The notes: a model not told the origin generated them from the sequence alone. DNA of 64,000 nt from CAZIAK01 sp964537035 (GCA_964537035.1 CAZIAK010000009.1:1-64000), one strand, 5' to 3'; shown: positions 1 to 9,298, numbered from the stretch's first letter. Numbers and translations are program-made.

Positions 1-897
1 GCCGTTGGCCGGGTCGGTCGCGAAGGTGAGGTAGCGCAGCTTGCCCGCGTACACGTCGCCTTGCACGGTGACCTGGTCGGTGACGTTGGTGTCCCAGTCG
101 GCCCTGAAGCCGCCGCGGCGCTGGTACCAGGAGTCGCCCACGTTGTGGCCGAAGAACAGGTCGCGGCTGGCGTCGTTCTCCTTGCCGCGGATGTAGGCGC
201 GCCAGTAGCCGCCCTCGCCAAATGTGCCGCCGTGGCGGGCGCCGACGATGTGCTCCAGCTCCTTGCCGCCGTAGCCCACGAGCAGGCTGCCCTGGGTGTC
301 CTCGGCGCGCTTGGTGATGATGTTGATCACGCCATTGACCGCATTGGCGCCCCAGATGGTGGCGCCCGGGCCCCTGATCACCTCGATGCGCTCGATGTCT
401 TCGATCATCGTGTCCTGGACGTCCCAGAACACGCCTCCGAAGAGGGGGGCGTAGACTGTCCGCCCATCGATCAACACCAGCAGCTTGTTGGAGAGGCCGC
501 TGTTGAAGCCGCGGGTGGAGATGTCCCAGGTGCTGCTGTCTGCCTGCACCGCGTGCATGCCTGGCACCAGACGGAGCAGCCCGGGGAGGGTGTTGATGCC
601 CGAGCGACGGATGTCCTCCGACGACAGGACGTACACCGCCGCCGGAGTCTTGAAGGGATCCTGGGCCTTCTTGGAGGCCGAGGTGACCTCGACCGTGATG
701 CCCATCAGGTCTTCGAGGCTCAGGCTGGTGAGGTCGTCGACGCCAGCGCCGAGGTCGTCCTGCGCTGCAGCACCCGGGCTGGCAAGGCACACGAGGACCA
801 CCACCATCAGAGCTCGCGCGAGTGGGACTCGCGAGACCTTGAGCGGCCCAGGGTCACCGGGCCGGCTGAGTAGGGAACTGCCGGGGTCTCCGTACAT
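1..897 (-). CDS. TonB-dependent receptor, N-terminal part (cut by window edge)
   Basis: Reading the minus strand gives an open frame of 299 codons running off the left edge. From the ATG at 897 there is a basic leader, then a hydrophobic segment (about residues 29-45) ending in an Ala-rich signal-peptidase-like site. A TonB-box-like stretch with EVTSASKK follows at residues 70-77. The plug domain contains a run like LLVLIDGRTVYAPLFGGVFW and then IERIEVIRGPGATIWGANAV, which are hallmarks of outer-membrane TonB-dependent transporters. The beta-barrel begins after the plug and is truncated. The product should be an outer-membrane, energised uptake receptor; the substrate cannot be told. An in-frame ATG at 807 would give a shorter signal peptide. 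It is divergent from the metalloprotease at 1259. Confidence 0.9.
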   Translation of the reverse strand, partial: MYGDPGSSLLSRPGDPGPLKVSRVPLARALMVVVLVCLASPGAAAQDDLGAGVDDLTSLSLEDLMGITVEVTSASKKAQDPFKTPAAVYVLSSEDIRRSGINTLPGLLRLVPGMHAVQADSSTWDISTRGFNSGLSNKLLVLIDGRTVYAPLFGGVFWDVQDTMIEDIERIEVIRGPGATIWGANAVNGVINIITKRAEDTQGSLLVGYGGKELEHIVGARHGGTFGEGGYWRAYIRGKENDASRDLFFGHNVGDSWYQRRGGFRADWDTNVTDQVTVQGDVYAGKLRYLTFATDPANG

Positions 898-1258
898 GTG
901 GATCTGGATCGCCCCCTGCCGCTTTGGCACTGAAGCCCGTTTTGGGCCAGCGTGCCCTGAGTTCTGGCGGCGGGACGTCCGGCCAAGGCGTTGTCGGATT
1001 GCGCCCAGGTGTTGCCAATCGTTTGCGACAGGCTGTTTTGGCCGTCACGCGCCACCACAACGCCCGATCCCATGCCTTGGAGCACAGTGGGGGGCGGCCA
1101 TAGAATCAGCCGCGAGCCATTGGTTTGCCGAGCCTTCGCGCTTGCGGTGGCTCAGCGATCCTCCTCGAACGAACCCATGCCAGCCCGTTGCTCCCGTCTG
1201 ACCGTCTCGTGACGGCGGCTCTTGAGTGCGCTGGTGACCTGCAACTGGAGACTTCACC
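898..1258. other. Divergent intergenic region without a recognisable gene
   Basis: These 361 bases separate the receptor gene (minus) from the metalloprotease gene (plus), so promoters for both should lie here. Short open frames exist on both strands, but none looks like a protein and none has a convincing ribosome site. A GGAG at about 1246-1249 is the likely ribosome-binding site for the gene at 1259. I see no tRNA, long inverted repeat or riboswitch. Confidence 0.5.
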
Positions 1259-4222
1259 ATGCATCAGCATCTCGCCAAGGCCCTTCTGGGCCTGGGACTC
1301 CTCACGCTGGTTCCGTCCGCGAACCTGTCGGCCCAAGTCACGGCCGAGGGCCCCGACCTTGCCGCCATGATGGCTGCCGCCCAGAGCTCAGGCGCGGCCA
1401 CAGAGTCCAAGAAAAAAGACGACTTTCCAGCCTGGAAGGACGTCTCTGAGGGCTTCGCCCAGGTGGTCTCCACCACCGACGGAGCCAAGAGTCTCTACGG
1501 CATCTGGACGCGCAAGAAAGACGGTCAGATGTTGGCGGAGCTGCCCTCGGGTTACGCCAGCCAGAAGCACTACATCGCCATGACGGTGCCCACGGGCGAG
1601 ATGTTTGCTGGCCTGCAGGCCGGCGATCTCTACGTCTACTGGAAGCGCTTCGACAAGCGCATGGCCCTGATGCAGCCCGACCTCAGCATGCGCTCCACGG
1701 GCGACCAGGCCTCGAAAGACTCCATGAAGAATCACTACGTGGACCGGGTGGTGCTGGACGTGCCCATCGTCTGCATGGGCCCTGGTGGTCAGCCGGTGAT
1801 CGACATGGACGACCTGCTGGTGGGCAAGGCCAAGGACCTGTACGGCTACAGCGCCGGCGGCCTCAACTCTCGGCTGGCAACGATCGCCTCGGCCAAGGCC
1901 TTCCCCGAGAACGTTGAGCTGGCCTTCAGCGCTCCGTCCGGCAGTGGCCGCATGCAGACGTTCCACTACTCGATCAGCAAGATCCCCGAGAGCAACGGCT
2001 ACAAGCCACGCCTGGCGGACGATCGCGTGGGCTACTTCATGACCACCTATCGCGATCTGGGCAAGTTCCGGGACGACGAGGTCTCGACCCGCTACATCAA
2101 TCGCTGGCGCCTGGAGAAGGCCGACCCCTCGCTCAAGCTGAGTCCGCCCAAGCAGCCCCTGGTCTACACCATCGAGCACACCGTGCCGATCCGCTATCGC
2201 CGCTGGGTCAAGAAGGGCGTGGAGATGTGGAACAAGGCCTTCGAAGAGGTGGGCTTGTCGGATGCGGTGGTGGTTCAGTACCAGGACAAGACCACCGGCG
2301 CTCACATGGACAAAGACCCTGAGGACGTGCGCTACAACTTCATTCGCTGGTTGAGCAACGACATCGGCACGGCCATCGGCCCCAGCCGCGCCCATCCGCT
2401 GACCGGGCAGATCCTGGACGCAGACGTGGTGCTCACCGATGGCTGGATCCGCCACTTCTGGTACCTGCAGAACGATTACCTGCCCCAGGCCGCCATGGGT
2501 GGCTTCTCTGATGAGACCCTGCGTTGGTTCGCCGACCATCCCAGCTGGGACCCGCGAGTGCGCCTGGCTTCGCCCCTGGCTCAAGATCAGGTCATGACCG
2601 GCCTGGCCGAGCAGCGGGCTCGGACCCTGGCCAGCGGCCTCTCCGGCGCCAATCTCTCTGGTGCCATCCTGACCAGCGGGAGCGATCTGCTGGGTCTGGC
2701 CGAGCGCTTCGGCACCAGCGCCGCGCTGTGCATGGCTGCGGACGGCAAGGCCCGGGAGATGTCCGTGGTGGGACTGACCTTCGCCATCGACAACGCCCTG
2801 CTCGGTGACCACGACGACGAGTCTCCCGGCGAGGCCTGCGAGGACTGCACCGATGACGAGAAGTGTCAGGCCTGCAAGGACGCCGCTGAAAAGGCAGCGC
2901 CCTCTCTGATCGATGGCATCCCCGAGAGTTTCGTCGGGCCCATGCTGGCTGATCTGGTCGCTCACGAAGTGGGTCACACCCTGGGCCTGCGGCACAACTT
3001 CAAGGCCTCAAGCCTCTACACAATGGCCGAAATGAACAGCGCTGAGCTGAAGGGCAAGAAGGCCTTTGCCGGTTCGGTGATGGACTACATCCCAGTGAAC
3101 TACAACATGGGCGATGGAGAGGTGCAGGGAGACTGGGCCATGATCGACGTGGGGCCCTATGACATGTGGGCCATCGAGTATGGCTATGGCTTTGGCGATC
3201 CCGAGAAGGTCGCCATGAGGTCTGCGGAGCCCGGGCATGCCTACTCCACCGACTTCGATTCCAGTGGTCCTGACCCCTTGGCTCGACGCTATGACTTCAG
3301 CGCCGATCCCCTCGAGTTCGCCGCCAGTCAGATGCGGGTGGCCCTGCACCAGCGGGAGCGGGTGTTGAGTGACTACGTCGCTGACGGTGACAGCTGGGGC
3401 AAGGCCCGTCGCGGCTACAGCATCACCTTGAACAGCCAGATGTCGGCCATGAGCATGATGGCCAACTGGCTGGGTGGGGCGTTTCTGCACAAGGACCACA
3501 AGGGTGACCCGGACGGTCGCACACCCATCGTTGCCGTGGGCGCGGACAAGCAACGGAAGGCGCTCGACTTCATCGTGTCCAGCGCCTTCCCCGATGCGGC
3601 CTACGGTCTGACCCCAGAGCTGCTCCAGCACCTCACCGTGGAGAAGTGGTCGGATGGCAGCAACTGGACCGCGCTGTACGGCGACGCCACCTACCCGATC
3701 CACGACCGGGTGGCAGGCGTCCAGGCGTCGGTACTGTCCATGCTGCTCAACCCCACGACCCTGCGCAGGGTCTACGACAACGAGCTGCTGGTGCCCGCTG
3801 ATCAGGACGCCTTCACCCTGCCCGAGTTGATGGACACGGTCTCGGGCGAGATCTGGCGCGAAGTGAACGAGGGTGCCTCGGGCAGCTACTCCGTGCGCGA
3901 GCCCATGATCTCGAGCCTGCGCCGCAACCTGCAGCAGGAGCACCTGCAGCGCCTGGTCGATCTGAGTTTCGGGGCTGGCAGCGACACCACTCCGGTGGCC
4001 AACCTGGCCCTGCGCGAGCTGCGGGGCATCGGCGAGCGTCTGTCGAGCACCCTGCAGCAGAGTGGCCTCGACACCTATAGCCGGAGCCACCTCTGGGAGG
4101 CCAACGAGCGCATCGCCAAGGCCCTCGATGCCCAGTTCATCTACAACGCCGATGCCCTGGGCGGGGGTGGGTCTACGGTCATCTACCTGGGCAAGGAGGC
4201 GCAGGGGCAGCAGGGCCGCTGA
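1259..4222 (+). CDS. Secreted zinc-dependent metalloprotease (DUF5117/DUF4953, Met-zincin type)
   Basis: 987 residues beginning with a signal peptide (hydrophobic residues about 8-26, AQ-type cleavage). The active site is HEVGHTLGLRH at residues 569-579, matching the metzincin pattern HExxHxxGxxH, followed by the VMDY turn that serves as the Met-turn equivalent. The N-terminal half resembles DUF5117/DUF5118 and the C-terminal half DUF4953, a large secreted peptidase family common in Bacteroidota and Planctomycetota. Unusually, about 30 residues before the zinc site there is an acidic insert with two CxxC pairs (C527/C530 and C536/C539). The start is the ATG at 1259, preceded by GGAG. It stands alone and is followed by a hairpin terminator. 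The substrate is unknown. Confidence 0.88.
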   Translation: MHQHLAKALLGLGLLTLVPSANLSAQVTAEGPDLAAMMAAAQSSGAATESKKKDDFPAWKDVSEGFAQVVSTTDGAKSLYGIWTRKKDGQMLAELPSGYASQKHYIAMTVPTGEMFAGLQAGDLYVYWKRFDKRMALMQPDLSMRSTGDQASKDSMKNHYVDRVVLDVPIVCMGPGGQPVIDMDDLLVGKAKDLYGYSAGGLNSRLATIASAKAFPENVELAFSAPSGSGRMQTFHYSISKIPESNGYKPRLADDRVGYFMTTYRDLGKFRDDEVSTRYINRWRLEKADPSLKLSPPKQPLVYTIEHTVPIRYRRWVKKGVEMWNKAFEEVGLSDAVVVQYQDKTTGAHMDKDPEDVRYNFIRWLSNDIGTAIGPSRAHPLTGQILDADVVLTDGWIRHFWYLQNDYLPQAAMGGFSDETLRWFADHPSWDPRVRLASPLAQDQVMTGLAEQRARTLASGLSGANLSGAILTSGSDLLGLAERFGTSAALCMAADGKAREMSVVGLTFAIDNALLGDHDDESPGEACEDCTDDEKCQACKDAAEKAAPSLIDGIPESFVGPMLADLVAHEVGHTLGLRHNFKASSLYTMAEMNSAELKGKKAFAGSVMDYIPVNYNMGDGEVQGDWAMIDVGPYDMWAIEYGYGFGDPEKVAMRSAEPGHAYSTDFDSSGPDPLARRYDFSADPLEFAASQMRVALHQRERVLSDYVADGDSWGKARRGYSITLNSQMSAMSMMANWLGGAFLHKDHKGDPDGRTPIVAVGADKQRKALDFIVSSAFPDAAYGLTPELLQHLTVEKWSDGSNWTALYGDATYPIHDRVAGVQASVLSMLLNPTTLRRVYDNELLVPADQDAFTLPELMDTVSGEIWREVNEGASGSYSVREPMISSLRRNLQQEHLQRLVDLSFGAGSDTTPVANLALRELRGIGERLSSTLQQSGLDTYSRSHLWEANERIAKALDAQFIYNADALGGGGSTVIYLGKEAQGQQGR

Positions 4223-4253
4223 TCCGCTGCGAATCCGTTATTTGGACCCAAAC

Positions 4254-4292
4254 GGGCCCCCTGGCCAGAAGCGTTGGGCAGGGGGCCCTTGC
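4254..4292 (+). terminator. Hairpin terminator after the metalloprotease
   Basis: A perfect 10-bp stem (4254-4263 pairing with 4279-4288) with a 15-base loop lies 32 bases after the stop codon of the metalloprotease. It is followed only by a short TTGCTTG stretch, so termination strength is uncertain. Confidence 0.6.
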
Positions 4293-4482
4293 TTGTGCAG
4301 AGGGGGGCGCAGGCCCAGGCTGGACTGACCTGGGTGGCCGACGGGGCAAGCGAGTCTGTAGATCGAGCAGTCAGCCAGCCGAAAAATGGGGTTACCCTGA
4401 TACGAACCCCGAAGATGACAGGACAGCGGAGAGGCCGCTGATCCTGTGTCTCTCCTCTGATTCGACACCCCGGAGACATCCG

Positions 4483-6207
4483 TTGCGCACTCTCCCCTGG
4501 CTTCTGACCGGTCTGCTGGCCGCGTCCCCCCTTCTTTCAGCCCAGACCTCTCAGACCTTTGTTCGAGACGCTGACGGCTGGCTCAGCGTCGAGAACGGCC
4601 AATCTTTCCGCGTGGATGCGTCGGTGATTTCGGCCCAGTTCGTCGCACCCATCGGTGGTCTTGAAGGCTTTCTGAACGGCCTGGACGGCGCCGCTGCAGG
4701 CCTCACCGTCATTCGCAGCAACCGTTTGGGCACCGTCGATCTGCAGCTCCCCCAGGGCGCCGACCCGCTGGATGCGGTGGCAGCCCTTCGCGAGACTGGC
4801 GCCGTGCGCTTCGCCGAGGTGAACACCATCGGCTTTTACGATGTCACCCCGAACGATCCCCAATACGGGAGCCTCTGGCACCTGCACAACGTGGGTCAGA
4901 CCGGCGGCACCACGGACGCTGACGTCGACGCCCCCGAAGCGTGGGACATCGAAGATGGTGACCCGTCGGTCATCGTGGCCGTGCTGGACAGCGGCACCGA
5001 CCACACCCACCCCGATCTGAACGCCAACATCTGGGACAACACCGGCGAGACCCTCGACGGCACGGACAGCGATGGCAACGGCTTCATCGATGACATCATG
5101 GGCTGGGACTTCGACGGCAATGACAACGATCCCAACGGTTCGTTCTATCACGGTACGGCTGTGGCTGGCGTGGTGGGTGCGGTGGGCAACAACGGCACCA
5201 ACATTGTGGGCCTGGCCGGCGGCGCCGCGGACGGCGTGGGTTGCTCGATCATGCCCTGCAACGTGGGCAGCTCGTTCCCCAACGGCGCCATCCTCGATGA
5301 CGCCATCATCTACGCTGCGGACAACGGCGCACGGGTGATCACCATGAGCCTCTCCGTGGGCACCACCTCGGCCATCAACGCTGCGGTGACCTACGCCGAC
5401 GGCCTGGGCGTGTTCATCGACTGCGCCTCCGGCAACAGCGGCTCGTCGGTGAGCTACCCGGCGAATCTGCCTGGCGTCATGGCCGTGGCCAGCACCAACC
5501 ACTTCGACAACAAGAGCGGCTTCAGCAACCCCGGCCCCGAGGTCGAGGTCGCCGCGCCCGGTGAGAACATCCTGATGACGAACCTGGGTGGGGGCACCAT
5601 CACCCAGAGCGGCACGTCGTTCGCTGCACCTCACGTGGCTGGTCTCGCCGCCTTGATGTTCTCGGCCAATCCTGCCTTGAGCAACGTCGATGTGCGCGCG
5701 GTCATGCGCTCCACCGCAGACGACGTGGGGCCGGCTGGTTTCGACACCGGTACCGGTGATGGCCGCATCAACGCCTTCGCTGCCGTGGCAGCGGTCAGCG
5801 ACGGTTTCGTTCCGGGCGTGGCCACGGCCTATGGTGTGGGGCTCGCCGGGACGGGCGGCACGGTGCCGGTGATCAGCACTGTGGGTGGCACGCCGTCGAT
5901 CGGTGAGACCACCTTCGGTCTGCGGGTGCGCTTCGCCGCTCCTTCAGCCCCGGCCTTTCTGATCATCGCCCTGGCCCAGGCCAACCTGCCCTTCAAGGGC
6001 GGGGCCATCCTGGTGGACGTGACCGGCGCCTTCTCGCAGCTCATGCAGACCACCAGCGGCACGGGCGCCGCTCAGGTGCTCTTGCCCATCCCGAATGATC
6101 AGAACCTGCTGGGCCTGCCTGTCTTCGGGCAGTGGCTGGTTCAGGACGGTGGAGCTGTGGCGGGCTGGTCCATGACCGGCGGCATGATGCTGGGCATCGG
6201 CAGCTGA
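4483..6207 (+). CDS. Secreted subtilisin-like serine protease (S8) with lineage-type C-terminal domain
   Basis: 574 residues with a signal peptide (residues about 3-20). An inhibitor-like prodomain precedes a segment reading NDPQYGSLWHLHN, typical of fervidolysin/thermitase-type proteases. The catalytic triad is visible: D169 in VLDSGTDHTHPDL, H223 in HGTAVAGVVGA and S379 in GTSFAAPHVAG. After the protease domain, residues about 440-574 form an extra domain with AFLIIALAQANLPFKGG and a later LPIPND motif. A related domain ends the esterase at 61136-62998. The start is a TTG at 4483, chosen because the signal peptide begins directly there and a GGAG lies just upstream. The product is probably extracellular or surface-located and degrades proteins. 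Confidence 0.92.
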   Translation: MRTLPWLLTGLLAASPLLSAQTSQTFVRDADGWLSVENGQSFRVDASVISAQFVAPIGGLEGFLNGLDGAAAGLTVIRSNRLGTVDLQLPQGADPLDAVAALRETGAVRFAEVNTIGFYDVTPNDPQYGSLWHLHNVGQTGGTTDADVDAPEAWDIEDGDPSVIVAVLDSGTDHTHPDLNANIWDNTGETLDGTDSDGNGFIDDIMGWDFDGNDNDPNGSFYHGTAVAGVVGAVGNNGTNIVGLAGGAADGVGCSIMPCNVGSSFPNGAILDDAIIYAADNGARVITMSLSVGTTSAINAAVTYADGLGVFIDCASGNSGSSVSYPANLPGVMAVASTNHFDNKSGFSNPGPEVEVAAPGENILMTNLGGGTITQSGTSFAAPHVAGLAALMFSANPALSNVDVRAVMRSTADDVGPAGFDTGTGDGRINAFAAVAAVSDGFVPGVATAYGVGLAGTGGTVPVISTVGGTPSIGETTFGLRVRFAAPSAPAFLIIALAQANLPFKGGAILVDVTGAFSQLMQTTSGTGAAQVLLPIPNDQNLLGLPVFGQWLVQDGGAVAGWSMTGGMMLGIGS

Positions 6208-6251
6208 GCTGACGTCGCACCTTGTCGCGGCTGCATGTCGTGACACGAGAG

Positions 6252-6292
6252 CGCGCCGGTCCGTGAGTTGACTCACGGGCCGGCGCGTTGTC
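6252..6292. terminator. Bidirectional hairpin terminator between convergent genes
   Basis: A 16-bp stem (6252-6267 with 6272-6287, one G-T wobble) closes a TTGA tetraloop and is followed by TTGTCGTTG. It lies between the ends of the S8 protease gene (plus) and thiC (minus), so it can serve both directions. Confidence 0.75.
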
Positions 6293-6336
6293 GTTGAGGG
6301 GCGCCAAGCTGCCCCGACCGCCAGCAGGGCGTCGGA

Positions 6337-8097
6337 TCAGACCTGGGATTCGTCCTGCAGGGCGTGAGCCGCCTGTGCATCGGCCACGTCGCTGTGGCAA
6401 CCGGCCTTGCCGTCGCTGCTGACCATGGCCCGGGCCGTCTTGCTGGCCAGGCGCTGCAGCTCCTCCTGGGTGAGCACGCCCCGCTGTTGCAGGATGCGTT
6501 GCTGCTCGTCATTGAGCGCGGCGGTGACCTTGGCGCCGTCCGTGGCGAAGGCCTCGCTCTTTCCGCTGGCGAACTGCACGATCTCCTTGCTGATGCGCAC
6601 CGCGCACCAGTCGTGGCCGCACATGGCGCAGAAGTCCGTGTCCACGTCGAGGTCTTCGTCGTGATAGGCGCGGGCCGTGTCCGGGTCATAGGACAGCTCG
6701 AAGTGCCGCTCCCAGTTGAGCGCCGCCCGAGCCCGGGTCAGCTCGTCGTCACGATCGCGGGCGCCGGGGATGCCCAGGGCGATGTCCGCGGCGTGGGCGG
6801 CGATCTTGTAGGCGATGCAGCCCTGCTTGACGTCCTCTTGCTTGGGCAGCCCCAGGTGCTCCTTGGGTGTGACGTAGCAGAGCATGGACGCGCCGTGGTA
6901 CGCAGCGTTGGTGGCGCCGATGCACGAGGTGATGTGGTCGTAGCCCGGGAAGATGTCCGTGACCAGAGGGCCCAGCACGTAGAACGGCGCGCCGTGGCAG
7001 AGCTGCCGCTGCAGCTTCATGTTGTATTCGATCTGGTCGAGGGGCATGTGGCCCGGTCCTTCGACCATGACCTGCACGCCCTGACGCCAGGCCCGCTCCG
7101 TGAGTCGCCCCAGCTCGGCCAGTTCGCCCAGCTGTGCGGCGTCGCTGGCGTCGGCTAGGCCGCCAGGCCGCAGACCGTCGCCGATGGAGAAGGTCACATC
7201 GTAACGGCGGCAGATGGCGCAGATGTCCTCCCACAAGGTGTTCATCAGGTTCTGCTTGTCGTGGTGGATCATCCATTTGGCCAGCAGGGAGCCGCCCCGG
7301 GAGACGATGCCGATGAGTCGCGAGGCCACGTGGGGCAGGTGCTCTTTCAGCAGCCCACCATGAATGGTGAAGAAGTCGACGCCTTGCTCGGCCTGGGACT
7401 CGAGGGTGTCGAGCACCATGGCCTTGTCGAGGTCTTCGATCTTCTTGTCGATGATCATCGAGTAGATGGGCACGGTGCCGATGGGCACGGAGGACTCGCC
7501 CAACAGGGCCATGCGGGTGGCGTCGAGGTCGCCCCCGGTGGACAGATCCATGACCGTGTCCGCGCCCCAACGATCGGCCCAGCGCAGCTTGTCCACTTCG
7601 TCTTCGACGCCGGAGCTGATCGGCGACGCGCCCATGTTGGCGTTGATCTTGGTCAGGGTGGCCCGGCCGATGGCCATGGGCTCGAGCGCCCCCTCAAGGT
7701 GGCGGATGTTCGCGGGGATCACCAACCGACCGGCAGCGAGTTCGTCTCGGATCTGCTCGGGGGTCAGGTGGGCCTCTCGCTCGGCCACGAAGTGCATGGC
7801 GTCCGTGACCACGCCGAGGCGAGCATGCTCGAGCTGGGTCACGGCCACGAAGCCTGCCGGCGCTTCCCATCCCGCGGCGCTCTTGGCCTGGGACGGATCG
7901 ACGCAGGTCCAGTCGGCGGGCATGAAATCCCAGGCATCTCTCTCGGAGGGCTGGGGCATGCCTGGAGTGTCAGGCGAGGAGAACGTCCAGGGCGAGCCGA
8001 CCCGGGGCGGGTTGGCGAAGCTGCCGGGACTCGTGCCCGCAGCGGGTTCGGACGGGTTGCTGCCGACGGGTGGCTGGGGTGGTTGCGTCGTGGTCAT
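6337..8097 (-). CDS. thiC: Phosphomethylpyrimidine synthase ThiC
   Basis: 586 residues. This radical-SAM enzyme converts 5-aminoimidazole ribotide to HMP phosphate in thiamine biosynthesis. The C-terminal cluster motif CAMCGHDWC (CxxCxxxxC) that holds the [4Fe-4S] cluster is intact. The family core is also present, for example MVEGPGHMPLDQIEYN, GLRPGGLADASDAAQ and the ANMGASPIS segment. The N-terminal 55 residues are Pro/Ser-rich and weakly conserved. A GGAGAGAG ribosome site sits just before the ATG at 8097. The gene is monocistronic here and follows a TPP riboswitch in its leader, so thiamine pyrophosphate should repress it. It converges with the S8 protease gene. Confidence 0.98.
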   Translation of the reverse strand: MTTTQPPQPPVGSNPSEPAAGTSPGSFANPPRVGSPWTFSSPDTPGMPQPSERDAWDFMPADWTCVDPSQAKSAAGWEAPAGFVAVTQLEHARLGVVTDAMHFVAEREAHLTPEQIRDELAAGRLVIPANIRHLEGALEPMAIGRATLTKINANMGASPISSGVEDEVDKLRWADRWGADTVMDLSTGGDLDATRMALLGESSVPIGTVPIYSMIIDKKIEDLDKAMVLDTLESQAEQGVDFFTIHGGLLKEHLPHVASRLIGIVSRGGSLLAKWMIHHDKQNLMNTLWEDICAICRRYDVTFSIGDGLRPGGLADASDAAQLGELAELGRLTERAWRQGVQVMVEGPGHMPLDQIEYNMKLQRQLCHGAPFYVLGPLVTDIFPGYDHITSCIGATNAAYHGASMLCYVTPKEHLGLPKQEDVKQGCIAYKIAAHAADIALGIPGARDRDDELTRARAALNWERHFELSYDPDTARAYHDEDLDVDTDFCAMCGHDWCAVRISKEIVQFASGKSEAFATDGAKVTAALNDEQQRILQQRGVLTQEELQRLASKTARAMVSSDGKAGCHSDVADAQAAHALQDESQV

Positions 8098-8154
8098 GCC
8101 TCTCTCTCCGGTGTTGCGACCCAGGCTGGTGGGGGAGCGGCCGATGGACGACGA

Positions 8155-8265
8155 CGCTTCCCTACGCAGCTGGTCGGGAACGGCCGTGGCCGCCCCTGAC
8201 GTGGACTGATCAGGTTCGAAGGGTTTGTCTCAGCCCGGAACACTTCGCCCGGACACCCCTAGCGA
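8155..8265 (-). promoter_or_regulatory. TPP (THI-box) riboswitch upstream of thiC
   Basis: On the minus strand the leader contains, in order, GGGGTG, GGGCTGAGA, ACCC, GAACCTGATC and GCGTAGGGAA, the invariant blocks of the thiamine pyrophosphate aptamer. CGCT and AGCG at the ends can form P1, and a CCGG/CCGG pair forms P3. The P5 loop is unusual: where TAATACC is normally found there is a longer insert holding its own GGCC/GGCC hairpin. About 57 bases separate the aptamer from the thiC ATG, enough for an expression platform controlling translation or termination. The promoter must overlap the 3' end of the exonuclease gene. Confidence 0.93.
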
Positions 8266-8303
8266 GGTGGCGAGTGTAGCTCTTGGACGTCGCCGAGTCT
8301 GGC

Positions 8304-9218
8304 TCAAACCCAGCGCTGGATGCGGCCAGCCATGCGCGGGATGCCCAGATGCTCCAGCAGGGGCTGGAGACGCTCCCTGTCTGCCCCGCGCCAGGAGAGA
8401 TCAGCCAGGGTCAGCGCGATCGGCGCGTCACGGGCCACGGTGGCCAGGGTGCGGGACAGAAAGGCCATCTCCCTGCAGGGTTGCAGCTTCGCTCCCAGGC
8501 TCTTGGCCCCCCGCACCTCGACGTCGGCGACCTCGTCGAGGCAGGCGTAGATCTGGTCCATGGACTCAAAATGCTGCAACAGGGCAGCGGCTGTCTTGGG
8601 CCCCACGCCCTTGACCCCGGGGATGTTGTCCACCGCATCGCCCGCCAGGCCCAGGTAGTCGGCGATCTGGTCGGGGCGCACGCCAAAACGCTCTTTCACC
8701 CCCGCCGGGTCGTAGCGCTTGCCCCGGGCGTAGTCGTAGAGCTGGACATGCTCGTCGACCAGCTGCGAGAGGTCCTTGTCGATGGTGACCACCACCACCC
8801 GCTGGCCAGCCGCTCGTGAGCGCTCGCACAGGGTCGCCACCAGGTCGTCGGCCTCGTAGCGCGGGTCGGACAAGCAGCGCAGCCCCAGGGCCTCGGCGCC
8901 TCGCCGGCAGCCCTCGAGTTGGTTCAGCAGCTCTGCCGGGGGCGGTTCGCGTTGAGCCTTGTACTCGGGGTAGATCTCGTTGCGAAACGAAGTGGTCAGG
9001 CTCTCGTCAAAGGCCACGGCGATGGACTCGGGTCGCTCGGCAACGAGGTAGCGCACCAGAAAATCGAGAAAGCCCCGGGTGGCGCCGCAGGGCTTGCCCG
9101 CGCCGTCGGTGAGCGTGGTGGGCATGGAGAAGTAGGCCCTGAACACGTACGGCAGGGCATCGATCAGGTGGACTTCACCTGCTGTCGCGCTCGCCGGGCT
9201 GTTCCAATCGCTGCTCAT
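8304..9218 (-). CDS. Stand-alone 5'-3' exonuclease (DNA polymerase I N-terminal type)
   Basis: 304 residues matching the FEN/5'-nuclease family as a single-domain protein. Metal-binding acidic residues are visible in HLIDALPYVFR, AVAFDE, the EADDLVATL motif and TIDKDLSQLV. The helix-three-turn-helix DNA-binding motif reads GDAVDNIPGVKGVGPKTA. It lacks the polymerase and 3'-5' exonuclease domains of Pol I, so it resembles Xni/ExoIX-like flap nucleases that process Okazaki fragments or repair intermediates. The gene is divergent from ppx with about 80 bases between start codons. Its stop lies just upstream of the thiC riboswitch on the same strand. Confidence 0.93.
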   Translation of the reverse strand: MSSDWNSPASATAGEVHLIDALPYVFRAYFSMPTTLTDGAGKPCGATRGFLDFLVRYLVAERPESIAVAFDESLTTSFRNEIYPEYKAQREPPPAELLNQLEGCRRGAEALGLRCLSDPRYEADDLVATLCERSRAAGQRVVVVTIDKDLSQLVDEHVQLYDYARGKRYDPAGVKERFGVRPDQIADYLGLAGDAVDNIPGVKGVGPKTAAALLQHFESMDQIYACLDEVADVEVRGAKSLGAKLQPCREMAFLSRTLATVARDAPIALTLADLSWRGADRERLQPLLEHLGIPRMAGRIQRWV

Positions 9219-9298
9219 CTATAGGATGTCGTACCACACCCGGCCCGACAGGGCAGGACCACAGGTCTGAAAGGCAGCTGAGAGATCCGGAGACGGTC

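Noticed and set aside
61..873. 270-codon plus-strand open frame
   Set aside because: It is the opposite-strand shadow of the TonB-dependent receptor, whose minus-strand translation gives clear plug-domain motifs.
1388..2995. 535-codon minus-strand open frame
   Set aside because: Antisense to the metalloprotease; its composition (Val, His, Gln, Gly, Asp rich) is typical of a shadow frame in GC-rich DNA, and there is no recognisable domain.
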